Below, one piece after another: positions 1 to 7,835 of a stretch of DNA of 41,854 nt. The translations under genes were made by a program, and so were the position numbers. A model generated the notes under the pieces. The model saw only the letters and a list, made by a program, of their open reading frames with translations, did not search any database and was not told where the DNA came from. Positions within the stretch are counted from its first letter, which is position 1, and the number at the start of each line of letters is the position of its first letter. This DNA is from Acidimicrobiales bacterium. GTDB taxonomy: Bacteria > Actinomycetota > Acidimicrobiia > Acidimicrobiales > UBA8592. The stretch covers positions 1-41,854 of the forward strand of contig JAKMEQ010000057.1 in assembly GCA_022425805.1 (NCBI GenBank). The letters are read 5' to 3'.

Positions 1-712
1 CTAAAACCGCCCAGAGGCCCAGATCAAAATCCAACTTGGCCTTATTGGCGAAGGCAAGATCAATGTTCGGAAAACGTCCGATAAGGTTTTCGGGAATACC
101 ACTTGAGGTATTCGCTAAGTCAGCAATGCTATATATCGATAGTCCCATTGCAACACCAGCACAGATAATCATGGACAAACCGACCCACCTTTTTCTTTGA
201 CCAACAAGGAACAAGCCTGCAACAAGTGCACAAATCGCCCCAGTGATAAGAGTCCCAATCCCATTGGAACCAGTCATTCCATTCACAAAACCGGTTGTAA
301 GGCTCCCTCCTGCTTTCCCCCAGTCAAGAAACGACCCGATAATTAGGAAGGCAGCACCAATGACACCAAGAATGCCAGAAAAAAGATCCGGCGGAGTAGC
401 TAATTTAAGAGGTTTATGCACACTGGTCTTAGTACGTTCAGTCAAAGTCGTGAAAGATCGGTCCACGTCGGCAGATTCATTGCCACTATCTATCACTAAG
501 ATCTGCTCATCCTCCGATGAAGCACTTCCCCATCCGTAGGTACGCGCAAAGTATTCGGGGAGGTTCTCTTCACCCTGATCCTCAACTTCAACATGAACAT
601 CCTCAGGGGCTAATGGACTATCTGATGACTCTCCGGAGGAAGACACATGCCTGGGATACCATCTGCCATCCTCATCTTGCCACCAGTCTGGACCGCGAGG
701 AACTTCACTCAT
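1..712 (-). CDS. Actinobacterial membrane protein with N-terminal WWQ-DGRWYP motif, C-terminus cut by window edge
   Basis: This frame runs open from an ATG at 710-712 to the window edge, giving 237 codons with no stop, so the C-terminus is missing. Residues 9-20 read DWWQDEDGRWYP, the tryptophan-rich short motif found at the N-terminus of many actinobacterial membrane proteins. A long acidic, Ser/Glu-rich and probably cytoplasmic stretch follows to about residue 100. Three hydrophobic segments come next, near residues 110-131, 151-172 and 176-199. I do not recognise a specific family and the function is unknown. No strong Shine-Dalgarno sequence precedes the ATG, but the start is supported by the conserved-looking motif directly after it. 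It lies downstream of two tRNA genes on the same strand. Confidence 0.75.
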   Translation of the reverse strand, partial: MSEVPRGPDWWQDEDGRWYPRHVSSSGESSDSPLAPEDVHVEVEDQGEENLPEYFARTYGWGSASSEDEQILVIDSGNESADVDRSFTTLTERTKTSVHKPLKLATPPDLFSGILGVIGAAFLIIGSFLDWGKAGGSLTTGFVNGMTGSNGIGTLITGAICALVAGLFLVGQRKRWVGLSMIICAGVAMGLSIYSIADLANTSSGIPENLIGRFPNIDLAFANKAKLDFDLGLWAVL

Positions 713-766
713 ATCTGCAGATTAGTTCGCTTGAGGCCTTAGGTCCTGTTTCTTCAATTTTGTTTG

Positions 767-841
767 AGCGCCGGGCGGGATTTGAACCCGCGATTGTACG
801 GCTTTGCAGGCCGCTCCCTTAGGCCGCTCGGGCACCGACGC
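767..841 (-). tRNA. tRNA-Cys (GCA anticodon)
   Basis: On the minus strand a 75-nt cloverleaf folds. The acceptor GCGTCGG pairs with CCGGCGC (one G-U). The D-stem is CCC/GGG. The anticodon stem GCGGC/GCCGT encloses the loop CTGCAAA with anticodon GCA. The T-arm is GCGGG-TTCAAAT-CCCGC. The discriminator base is U, as expected for tRNA-Cys. CCA is not encoded. It lies 85 nt downstream of tRNA-Gly and is probably co-transcribed with it. Confidence 0.95.
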
Positions 842-926
842 TAGTCTGACACAAGCATGTGCCACCTAAGAACATTCACCCTACTGTAATCACGTCACGA
901 TCAGCTACAGAATGAAAGATTTGATG

Positions 927-999
927 AGCGGATGACCGGCCTCGAACCGGCGACCTCAACCTTGGCAAGGTTGCGCTCTACCAACTGAGCTACATCCGC
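927..999 (-). tRNA. tRNA-Gly (GCC anticodon)
   Basis: On the minus strand a 73-nt cloverleaf folds. The acceptor GCGGATG pairs with CATCCGC. The D-arm is AGCTCAGTTGGTAGAGC. The anticodon stem CAACC/GGTTG encloses loop TTGCCAA with anticodon GCC. The T-arm contains GGTTCGAGGCC. The discriminator is U and no CCA is encoded. It is the first gene of a two-tRNA unit. Confidence 0.95.
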
Positions 1000-1008
1000 A
1001 GGGACCCA

Positions 1009-1038
1009 AGTATAGGAAGATGATGGGCCAATAGGCAA
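1009..1038 (-). promoter_or_regulatory. Likely sigma-70-type promoter of the tRNA-Gly/tRNA-Cys unit
   Basis: Reading the minus strand, a TTGCCT hexamer at 1033-1038 is followed by an 18-nt spacer and TATACT at 1009-1014, which puts a start point just before the tRNA-Gly 5' end at 999. This was assigned by eye from consensus similarity and position only. Confidence 0.5.
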
Positions 1039-1092
1039 TCAGACAATGATCACATCTTAGGTTATTAGGAGCATTAGGAACTTTACGAGGTC

Positions 1093-1323
1093 TTAACTCT
1101 CTTTGTTCTCTCCACGAAGATCAATTTCTAGTCTGAGAATCCCATCAATCAGAGAACCTTTAGCATCTCCAATTATCGCGTAGTCAAGATAGTCCTGCTG
1201 GGCCTGTTCTATGAACAATCTCCGCTCTTCGCCGCCAACCGGAGGAAGGTTGCGCTTCTTAACAGCAGCTGCTCTATCTTGGAATCTTTGCAACATTACA
1301 TCTATATCTAGTTCATCGTTCAT
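1093..1323 (-). CDS. Small conserved-looking hypothetical protein
   Basis: A 76-residue soluble, charged protein starting MNDELDIDVM; an in-frame ATG six codons upstream (1341) would give 82 residues. Neither start has a clear ribosome-binding site. The sequence is largely helical in appearance, with the stretch FIEQAQQDYLDYAIIGDA and an acidic tail, and has no signal peptide or membrane segment. I recognise no domain. It is the last gene of a tight minus-strand run (glycosylase, membrane protein, this gene), starting about 30 nt after the previous stop, so it is probably translated from the same mRNA. Reading frame, spacing and ordinary amino-acid composition support a real gene, but its role is unknown. 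Confidence 0.6.
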   Translation of the reverse strand: MNDELDIDVMLQRFQDRAAAVKKRNLPPVGGEERRLFIEQAQQDYLDYAIIGDAKGSLIDGILRLEIDLRGENKES

Positions 1324-1353
1324 AACTAAAGCATAGAGCAAAAATCGATGACC

Positions 1354-1761
1354 CTAAGGTCCATCAAGCTCAGAACCTTCAACCGTAGATGGAGGAAACA
1401 GTGACTTATTCTTTATTTTTTTGAGTAAGCCGGAAAGATTTCGTATCCGCTGCGGAGATTCCTTCTTATTCTTAAGCGCACCCTCTCCATGTTCTTCTAC
1501 AAATTGTTCTCGGGCCCATTGCCCTGTCTTGTACCAGTAAAAAGAAAGTGAAAGCAAAGATAATCCCGCAATGACTAATAATCCGATCACAGCTCGTCGC
1601 ACTTCGAATGAAGACGTAATCAACTGAGTGGTTTCATTCACACCTGGAACATAATCTTTATCTGATTCTGTTATTTGCGCGAATGCTGTACCACTATCGA
1701 GCGCAAGTAAAGAAGCAAAAACCATTACATTCAGTACATTTTTTCTCATCTTCTTTATCAA
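1354..1761 (-). CDS. Hypothetical protein with signal peptide and one membrane span
   Basis: A 135-residue protein. Residues 1-28 look like a secretion signal: basic MIKKMRKN, a hydrophobic stretch, then GTAFAQ, where AFA/Q resembles a signal peptidase I site. A short exported segment follows. A strong hydrophobic helix spans residues 56-76 (AVIGLLVIAGLSLLSLSFYW), and the rest is a basic cytoplasmic tail with KNKKESPQRIRN and LLKKIKNKS. This suggests a small inner-membrane protein with its N-terminus outside. No family is recognised. The start lies 3 nt after the DNA glycosylase stop, so translation is probably coupled to that gene. Confidence 0.65.
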   Translation of the reverse strand: MIKKMRKNVLNVMVFASLLALDSGTAFAQITESDKDYVPGVNETTQLITSSFEVRRAVIGLLVIAGLSLLSLSFYWYKTGQWAREQFVEEHGEGALKNKKESPQRIRNLSGLLKKIKNKSLFPPSTVEGSELDGP

Positions 1762-1764
1762 GAC

Positions 1765-2550
1765 TTACCTTTTCTGGTGCTCAGGACAAGAATATGTGGT
1801 TCTCCCGCCTATTCTATACCTTTCTAACGGTATCCCGTGACGAGGGCATAACCCTCCGTGTACTCGATGATCCTGAAGGTTTCCGGTATGTGATCCGCCT
1901 TGGGATGTTAGTTCAGTTATTGTTTTCGTGAAGTGGCTATACAAGCGTCTTCTTTCCTTTTGATCTAATGAATCGGCTGGCCGGCGAGGGTCGATAGAAG
2001 CTCTCCAGAGAATCTCATCGGTTAGAAGATTGCCGAGCCCAGCTACCTCACTTTGATCCATCAATCTAGCCTTAATTGGACGTGAAGAACCTGCAAGCAC
2101 TCCGAATAGTTCCCGACCAGTAATTGCATATAAGTCGTACCCAAATTCTGAAACATTGGGGTTGAGTTCCACCCCTCCCAATCGGCGAGGGTCACGGATA
2201 TGCATACTCCCGCCACCGTAAAATTTAATGATAAAGCGATCCCATGCTGGATTATTTCGTTTACTTGAATACTCTAAAGATTCGATCACAGCGACATCAT
2301 CAACAATGATTCTCCCTGTCATTCCGAAACGGAGACCTAGTGCATCACCACCATCAACGTCTAGAAGAAGCAACTTCCCGATCCGACGAGATTTGAGTAA
2401 TTGCTTCCCAACAAGTGCCTTCTGAAGGCGTTCCGTTGTCGTCTGCCCCTTAAGGTAGTAATGATCATTTGCTTCAACAGCGACAATTGTTCGGGCAATG
2501 GTTTTCTCCGCTTCTCGCCGATAGTATTCGATTTCTATTCCTTCAGGCAT
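1765..2550 (-). CDS. Fpg/Nei-family DNA glycosylase (formamidopyrimidine/endonuclease VIII-like)
   Basis: Base-excision repair glycosylase/AP lyase, which removes oxidised bases through a Schiff base at the N-terminal proline. The protein begins MPEGIEIEYY, so Pro2 and Glu3 match the catalytic pair; the PEG start is more like Nei than Fpg. Lys59 (RIGKLL) fits the conserved catalytic lysine. VAGLGNLLTDEILW (169-182) is the helix-two-turn-helix core. The C-terminal zinc finger is CPRH (235-238) plus CPEH (255-258), giving two Cys and two His ligands where the family usually has four Cys. At 261 residues it is close to normal size. It sits 29 nt after metX and is followed by two unknown small genes. 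The substrate (8-oxoG or oxidised pyrimidine) cannot be told from sequence alone. Confidence 0.88.
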   Translation of the reverse strand: MPEGIEIEYYRREAEKTIARTIVAVEANDHYYLKGQTTTERLQKALVGKQLLKSRRIGKLLLLDVDGGDALGLRFGMTGRIIVDDVAVIESLEYSSKRNNPAWDRFIIKFYGGGSMHIRDPRRLGGVELNPNVSEFGYDLYAITGRELFGVLAGSSRPIKARLMDQSEVAGLGNLLTDEILWRASIDPRRPADSLDQKERRRLYSHFTKTITELTSQGGSHTGNLQDHRVHGGLCPRHGIPLERYRIGGRTTYSCPEHQKR

Positions 2551-2579
2551 GGTCCCTCACGAACATGAAAGATCTTTCG

Positions 2580-3842
2580 CTAGCTGACAAGAAGAGAACG
2601 GAAGACGCCCCCCATTCCTTCTGAGGCAAGCAAAAACCCATCATGACCGTTCGGGTCATCAATTTCAACGTGGGTACACACCCCACCGGATTTAGTAATC
2701 AAACGCTGAATTTCGAGTTGCTGATCTGTCGGGTATAACGAATCGGTTGAAATGCTAGCTGTGCTTGCAGCAGCAGTGATTCGCTTAACAGCTTCTTCCA
2801 TAGATGTTCGCCCGCGGGCTAAATCATGGGTGTCCATGGCACGGTTAAGTACTACATATGAATTGGCATCAAAACGGCGTACAAGCTTTTCCCCGTGATA
2901 ATCCAAATATGATTCGACCTGATAACGGTCCCATATTCCAAATAGGGACTCATTATCTACGAGAGACCTCCCAAATCGGTCTTGAAAACTTCCATCGCTA
3001 CGATAATGTATTTGAGCTATAGACCGAGCGATCGCAAGACCCGCATGAGGACCATCGCCCGGCTCGGCATCGTAATAGTCTCCACCTCGCCAACGAGGAT
3101 CTAGTGCAACCACTGATCGCCCAACAGCACTCCAAGCGATCTGTTGGGCACTTGCAGTGAGCGCTGTCGCTACTGGGGCAATGCGTTGGACTCGTTCGGG
3201 GAACATAGCCGCCCATTCAAGAACCTGCATGCCCCCCATCGACCCTCCGAGGACTGCATGCCAGCGATCGATACCTAAATGATCTGCCACCTTAGCTTGT
3301 GCCCGAACGATGTCGCGTATACTGATTTCAGGGAAACTAGAGCCATAGAAACGCCCCCCCGATGGGTCAATCGACGATGGCCCCGTACTTCCTTGGCATC
3401 CTCCAAGAACATTTATACAAACAACAAAAAATTCGTTTGTGTCGACAGCCATGCCCGGTCCAACGACTTCATCCCACCACCCCTTAGTCGGGTGGGCGCT
3501 GTTACTGTCTCCAACCACATGAGAGTCTCCGGTAAGTGCATGACAGATGAGTACTGCATTACTTGCATCAGCATTCAGCTTTCCCCAAGACTCGTATGCT
3601 TGGACAACCTCTGAGAGAGACCCACCGGGTTCAAGAGCGAATGGATGACCATCTGTTATGGTCACAAAATGACGATGCCCAACGGGATCACCGGGAAACC
3701 ATGCACCCGAGACAGGTAGACCCAGCGCATAATTGCGGGGGTGCGCTGGAATATCACTAATCGCAGCTTCTTGGCTTCCTTGCCCTCCCTCAATAATATC
3801 CAATCTCAGTCCTTTAGATTTTGTTCGTCTAACTAACGCCAT
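2580..3842 (-). CDS. metX: Homoserine O-acetyltransferase
   Basis: Alpha/beta-hydrolase-fold enzyme that transfers an acetyl group from acetyl-CoA to homoserine, the first committed step toward methionine. Features seen: CHALTGDSHV (100-109), NVLGGCQGSTGPSS (144-157) and the nucleophile elbow GGSMGGMQ with Ser201. The Asp/His of the triad lie near the C-terminus (PTDQQ and NGHDGF). A longer frame opens at 3962, but that start lies inside the SAM riboswitch. The ATG at 3842 has GGGAGA five nt upstream and is preferred, giving 420 residues, somewhat longer than the usual 370-380. Some family members use succinyl-CoA; I cannot exclude that. It is expected to be switched off when SAM is abundant. 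Confidence 0.93.
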   Translation of the reverse strand: MALVRRTKSKGLRLDIIEGGQGSQEAAISDIPAHPRNYALGLPVSGAWFPGDPVGHRHFVTITDGHPFALEPGGSLSEVVQAYESWGKLNADASNAVLICHALTGDSHVVGDSNSAHPTKGWWDEVVGPGMAVDTNEFFVVCINVLGGCQGSTGPSSIDPSGGRFYGSSFPEISIRDIVRAQAKVADHLGIDRWHAVLGGSMGGMQVLEWAAMFPERVQRIAPVATALTASAQQIAWSAVGRSVVALDPRWRGGDYYDAEPGDGPHAGLAIARSIAQIHYRSDGSFQDRFGRSLVDNESLFGIWDRYQVESYLDYHGEKLVRRFDANSYVVLNRAMDTHDLARGRTSMEEAVKRITAAASTASISTDSLYPTDQQLEIQRLITKSGGVCTHVEIDDPNGHDGFLLASEGMGGVFRSLLVS

Positions 3843-3935
3843 TCTATCTCCCGTTGAAAAGGACACCATCGATATTAATCCTAAGAAACCACTTTTAGGT
3901 TCCTCGACACTTTGTTGCTTAGCTATAGCTAAACC

Positions 3936-4015
3936 GCATCCCAACCTTTCAGTTAGAGGCACCTTGGGTGTCCGTCCCAGGTTGCCGTGCTCGCTTTAGC
4001 GAACACTCTTGATGT
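3936..4015 (-). promoter_or_regulatory. SAM-I/SAM-IV-clan riboswitch in the metX leader
   Basis: Read on the minus strand this leader shows the SAM-I clan layout. A short P1 (CATC...GATG) is followed by AAGAG. P2 is a perfect 8-bp hairpin, GTGTTCGC-TAAA-GCGAGCAC. The hallmark GGCAACC (3980-3986) comes next. P3 is TGGG/CCCA. The second hallmark AAGGTGCC ends at 3958, and P4 is CTAAC-TGAAAG-GTTGG. The simple P2 without an obvious kink-turn loop resembles the SAM-I/IV variant subclass more than classic SAM-I. About 90 nt separate it from the metX ATG; no U-tract terminator is obvious there, so the expression platform is unclear. Confidence 0.85.
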
Positions 4016-4066
4016 ACTTTCAGTGAACCAGCAATCCTATCAAACATCAACCTTTACCTAGATTTA

Positions 4067-5800
4067 CTACCGCCAAGCCGGAAGACGATCTACCCACCAC
4101 CGGAGACTGTCTTGATTGTTCAAATCATATGCAATCGTCATCGTTTGCCCTGTTTTTTCGAGGTTCTCGGCCCATAATGCCTCAGATTCCGCAGCAAATG
4201 ACAATTGTGCATGTTTCGCGCCTTCTTCCCATGCATCTACTCTCTCTGGGAGTGGCATTTTGGTAACTTGAGTAGCCGATAATTTCAGTGTGTTTGATGA
4301 GAGGGCCGCTCCTGCAGCTCTAGCAAAGGCTTTTGCACTCAAAGCTGGCGAGCTAAGAGCAGCTGCTATTAGCCAGACATCATCTTGCTCGCATTCAACG
4401 GAAATCACTGGGGTGGAAGGAACTAATAACCCTTCTGGGTCAGGGAGTACTTCAAGTACTTTTGTTTGGGTCGCTACTAGAACTTTTGGGCGAAGACGAT
4501 CTTTTACCCATTTGAAAAGTCCGGGATTTCCAGCGCTCAAAGCGTTAAGATCTACGACCGGCTCATACCAGCTCTGATTAGCATATCGAAAAACCCCTTT
4601 CCCCCACCTGTTCCGTAAAGGATCGATCATCCCTACGGTGATAAGAGGGGCCCAATCGCCATCGCATTCATTCATTTCGCAGACGTACTCTCTAAGGCCA
4701 TAGAATTGATCACGAAAACCTGCTGTGGCAGAGCACTTTTCTCCAAGTTCTGGACCATTGAGTTCGACTGGTGGAACACCAGACAAAGCAGAAATTATTT
4801 CGGTCCAACTGTCTCCTTTGCTCCTACCGAATGGCTCTCTGTCTTCAACGTCATATCCCTCCCAGAGTTTTAGTTCCTTGTTCTTCTGGGCAAACGTGAA
4901 CAGAGGGGCGCAAACGTTCACACCCGCCTCAAAAATATTCACTCCACCAATCCACATACCTGCCAGGCCCATTTCTTCTTCAATTTGTACTCGAATGGGG
5001 GCAGAGTCAGATGAGGAGAGAAACGATTGGGGTTGAATCATTAATAACACACCATCGTCGGCGAGCATTGATACTCCCGCCAGTAAAAAGTAACCCGCTG
5101 TATCTGCGTAGGGTCCGGCAGTGGTGTCCCACCGTTCGCGGAGATTGTTAGTTTCTTCCAAGGAACGAACTGTCTTTTCTTGGAGCTGATTTTGGAATGG
5201 AGGGTTTCCTATTACCGCAGAGAACCCTCCTACAAGTTCCTCAGAGAATACTGATGTCCCATCTTTAAGTGAATCCGCAACTGCGAGGTGCCCAGCGGGA
5301 AGAATCCAATTCCTATCCGAGGCCCAAAGAGCAAGCGCAGCCTCGGTGACAAGAACGGCACCGTGGTCCACATCTACTCCCCATAGGAGTTCACCGACAA
5401 TCTTTGCCGGCGGGATTCCTAGATGACGAAAATAGTTAGCTGCAGCGATCAAAAAAGATCCACCTCCAACAGCAGGGTCACACACAGGTCCAACTTCTGT
5501 TTCGACTAGTGCGATATTTGTAAGTTTCTGTGCGATGGAAATCGGAGTGTAATGCACTCCACCGTGGCGACGAATGGCTGAATCTAAGCATTGTTCATAT
5601 ACCGCCCCTACCATTTCAGGGCTATAGTCGCACTCTTTGGGAGCAACCAAATTTCCTTGAGAAAGAAGTCTTGGCCCATGAGGTTCATCATCTAATCCAA
5701 GCTGGGAAGCGATCCTCCGAGCTACAGCTGCCGAGATATCTAGAGGACAAGCCCCTCGCATCAGAGATTCTTGCGCCCATTGGGTTGTTATGAGTTCCAT
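4067..5800 (-). CDS. Solitary N6-adenine DNA methyltransferase with C-terminal recognition-like region
   Basis: A 577-residue SAM-dependent DNA methyltransferase. Seen in order: GVHYTP (81-86), typical of N-6 methylases; motif I CDPAVGGGSF (107-116); GVDVD (141-145), the SAM-ribose acidic loop; ADSL (175-178); and the catalytic motif IV NPPF (199-202), which specifies adenine N6 methylation. The C-terminal half (about 290-577) resembles the TaqI/Eco57I-like target-recognition region in layout, with no catalytic motif I can see. No nuclease domain (PD-ExK, HNH) is visible in the protein and no restriction gene lies next to it, so it appears solitary. It lies between metX and a DEAD-box helicase. 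It could be a regulatory methylase or a remnant of a restriction-modification system; the target site is unknown. Confidence 0.8.
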   Translation of the reverse strand: MELITTQWAQESLMRGACPLDISAAVARRIASQLGLDDEPHGPRLLSQGNLVAPKECDYSPEMVGAVYEQCLDSAIRRHGGVHYTPISIAQKLTNIALVETEVGPVCDPAVGGGSFLIAAANYFRHLGIPPAKIVGELLWGVDVDHGAVLVTEAALALWASDRNWILPAGHLAVADSLKDGTSVFSEELVGGFSAVIGNPPFQNQLQEKTVRSLEETNNLRERWDTTAGPYADTAGYFLLAGVSMLADDGVLLMIQPQSFLSSSDSAPIRVQIEEEMGLAGMWIGGVNIFEAGVNVCAPLFTFAQKNKELKLWEGYDVEDREPFGRSKGDSWTEIISALSGVPPVELNGPELGEKCSATAGFRDQFYGLREYVCEMNECDGDWAPLITVGMIDPLRNRWGKGVFRYANQSWYEPVVDLNALSAGNPGLFKWVKDRLRPKVLVATQTKVLEVLPDPEGLLVPSTPVISVECEQDDVWLIAAALSSPALSAKAFARAAGAALSSNTLKLSATQVTKMPLPERVDAWEEGAKHAQLSFAAESEALWAENLEKTGQTMTIAYDLNNQDSLRWWVDRLPAWR

Positions 5801-5870
5801 TAGGACCCTCGTTGAACTGTCATATAGAAAAGTTTAGGAGGATACAGGGCTGGAAAAACAATCTGATGGC

Positions 5871-7037
5871 CTAGCTCTCTGGATTCCACTTCCCAAGGTT
5901 TCGAAGGCGGTCGTCATTCGAGAACATTTCGACAACAGGAATGTCCAGTCCAACACGCTTCTGTAATCGCTTCACCACAAGTTCTTGATCCCACAGCGAC
6001 AGCGTCACAACAAGGCCTTTAGTTCCAGCACGAGCTGTTCTGCCTGAGCGGTGAAGGTACGTTTTGTGGTCAGGTGGTGGATCGTAATGGATCACAGCTT
6101 CGACATCATCAACATGAATACCACGCGCAGCGACATCTGTGGCGACCAGAACTGGGAGTTTCCCCTGAGCGAAACGGTCCAATGCTTTTTCACGCATATT
6201 TTGACGGAGATCTCCATGTATAGCTTGTGCTTTAATACCTTCATCCGAAAGTCTGTCGACCAGTCGGTCACAACCAGCCTTTGTATTACTAAACATCAAA
6301 GTTCGCGAAGTAGAAGTTGCTATAGCGGCAGCCACCTTGACTTTGTCACGTTGATGAACGTGTATAAACCGATGCGTCATCTCATCTACGGTGATTTCCT
6401 TCGCTGATACTTCATGCATGGTGGGGTCAGTCTGATATCGCTGAATCAACGAATTGACAGCCCCATCCAATGTTGCGCTAAACAACAATGTTTGGTGTTT
6501 GCGTTCTACTTTTCGAAGAATCCATTCGACTTGTGGAAGGAATCCCATATCTGCCATACGATCAGCTTCATCAATAACGACCATCTCTAATCCGCCAACA
6601 GATATTTCTTTCCGTTCAATGAGATCAATCATCCTCCCCGGCGTGGCTACAGCTATGCTCAGACCTTTACTAATTATCTTGATCTGGGTTTCGATATTGG
6701 CCCCTCCGTAAATCGCGGCAATCCTCAAACCTCGGACCTTAGCAAGAGGTTCGAGTTCTTCGCTGACTTGGACTGCGAGTTCTCGGGTTGGGACAAGTAT
6801 TAATACTTTAACTTTCTTGCCGGCTGTTACGCCATCAAGATTTTGAATCATCGGGATACCGAAGGCCAGAGTTTTTCCGGACCCAGTTTTAGCTTTTCCG
6901 CAAATGTCTCTCCCTCCAAGCGCGTCTGGAATAGTGAGTGCTTGAACAGGAAAAGGGGTACTTAGCCCTCTTTCAATAAGTGCTTCACAAAGGTCAGTAT
7001 CAACGCCAAGATCACGCCATGCCGGAGTTTCGTTCAT
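5871..7037 (-). CDS. DEAD-box ATP-dependent RNA helicase, RhlE-like minimal core
   Basis: A 388-residue RNA helicase with the complete motif set: Q-motif region (STPFPVQALT, about 26-35), Walker A AKTGSGKT (49-56), PTRELAVQ (83-90), GG (111-112), TPGR (132-135), DEAD (156-159), SAT (187-189), then HGDLRQ, LVATDVAARG and HRSGRTARAG in the second RecA domain. Such enzymes unwind short RNA duplexes in ribosome assembly and mRNA decay. It stops right after the second RecA domain, with none of the long basic tail common in actinobacterial members, so specificity would come from partners. The 150-nt leader shows no structured element I recognise. Confidence 0.93.
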   Translation of the reverse strand: MNETPAWRDLGVDTDLCEALIERGLSTPFPVQALTIPDALGGRDICGKAKTGSGKTLAFGIPMIQNLDGVTAGKKVKVLILVPTRELAVQVSEELEPLAKVRGLRIAAIYGGANIETQIKIISKGLSIAVATPGRMIDLIERKEISVGGLEMVVIDEADRMADMGFLPQVEWILRKVERKHQTLLFSATLDGAVNSLIQRYQTDPTMHEVSAKEITVDEMTHRFIHVHQRDKVKVAAAIATSTSRTLMFSNTKAGCDRLVDRLSDEGIKAQAIHGDLRQNMREKALDRFAQGKLPVLVATDVAARGIHVDDVEAVIHYDPPPDHKTYLHRSGRTARAGTKGLVVTLSLWDQELVVKRLQKRVGLDIPVVEMFSNDDRLRNLGKWNPES

Positions 7038-7188
7038 CGTATAAAGCGCCTCAAAGGTTGAAAACGATAGATGGGAAAAACCGCCAGTTGACTATCGGCA
7101 CGAAAGTTAAGAAGGATATTCACAATGCTCTAGAATACAGCCTCCTGATCTTTTAACGGGTATGCCACAAAAGATGATGGAGAATGCC

Positions 7189-7713
7189 TTAGTTTTTTTC
7201 AGAAAGAGTTAGACGGACAATTTCTACAGACTCTTTAAAACCTTTAAGATCAAGTTTCCCTATAGGAGTAGATGGAGTGTTCACCATTAATGAGGTAATC
7301 ATTGAACTGGTTGCGAGTACTTCACCTGGCACAGCACGGTCACAAAGACGAGCAGCCATGTTAACAGCGCGCCCTAAGTAATCTTCCCCGTCGACAAGCA
7401 AAACAGGCCCCGACGCGAGCCCTGCCCGGAGTTCAAGAGGTGCGTCAGACGACACCATCGATTCTTGCATTTCCATGATCGCTTCGGTAGCTGTTTCGGG
7501 CTCAACTGCTACAAGCATTGCCCCATCGCCTAGCCACTTCGCTATGCGGATTCCTTTCCTGGAAGCAACAGTTCGGACTAAAGACCTGAAATCATCTAGA
7601 ACCTCAACAGCGGCCTTATCTCCCCAGAGATCAGTAAATGAAGTAAAACCGGAAAGATCAATAAACGCGAAGGTTCGATCGAATCGATCTTCATATGGAT
7701 TTTCTTCGATCAT
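7189..7713 (-). CDS. Stand-alone class III adenylate/guanylate cyclase domain protein
   Basis: A 174-residue protein that is essentially one class III nucleotide cyclase catalytic domain. The metal-binding aspartates are Asp19 (FIDLSGFT) and Asp63 (LGDG). Lys59 and Asp111 occupy the base-selecting positions expected for ATP. Asn118 and Arg122 (VNMAAR) match the transition-state pair. Active enzymes are dimers with shared sites. No receiver, HAMP, membrane or other sensor domain is attached, so the signal input is not apparent. The intact residue set suggests cAMP production by a cytosolic homodimer, but many such small domains are uncharacterised. It lies downstream of lgt on the same strand with a 122-nt gap. 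Confidence 0.85.
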   Translation of the reverse strand: MIEENPYEDRFDRTFAFIDLSGFTSFTDLWGDKAAVEVLDDFRSLVRTVASRKGIRIAKWLGDGAMLVAVEPETATEAIMEMQESMVSSDAPLELRAGLASGPVLLVDGEDYLGRAVNMAARLCDRAVPGEVLATSSMITSLMVNTPSTPIGKLDLKGFKESVEIVRLTLSEKN

Positions 7714-7835
7714 TGTTTCCCCCGATTGCTCTTCTCTGAAACTACTCTGATACGTGAAATCATGTCGAGATTAAGTCGGATATTAGGTGACTATATTGAT
7801 TTTAGCATGTGCCCATCTTTTGATGTTTGAACCTT

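Noticed and set aside
2567-2578. GAAAGATCTTTC palindrome as a terminator between metX and the glycosylase
   Set aside because: It is short, AT-rich and lacks a U-tract, and the genes are only 29 nt apart, so read-through is more likely.
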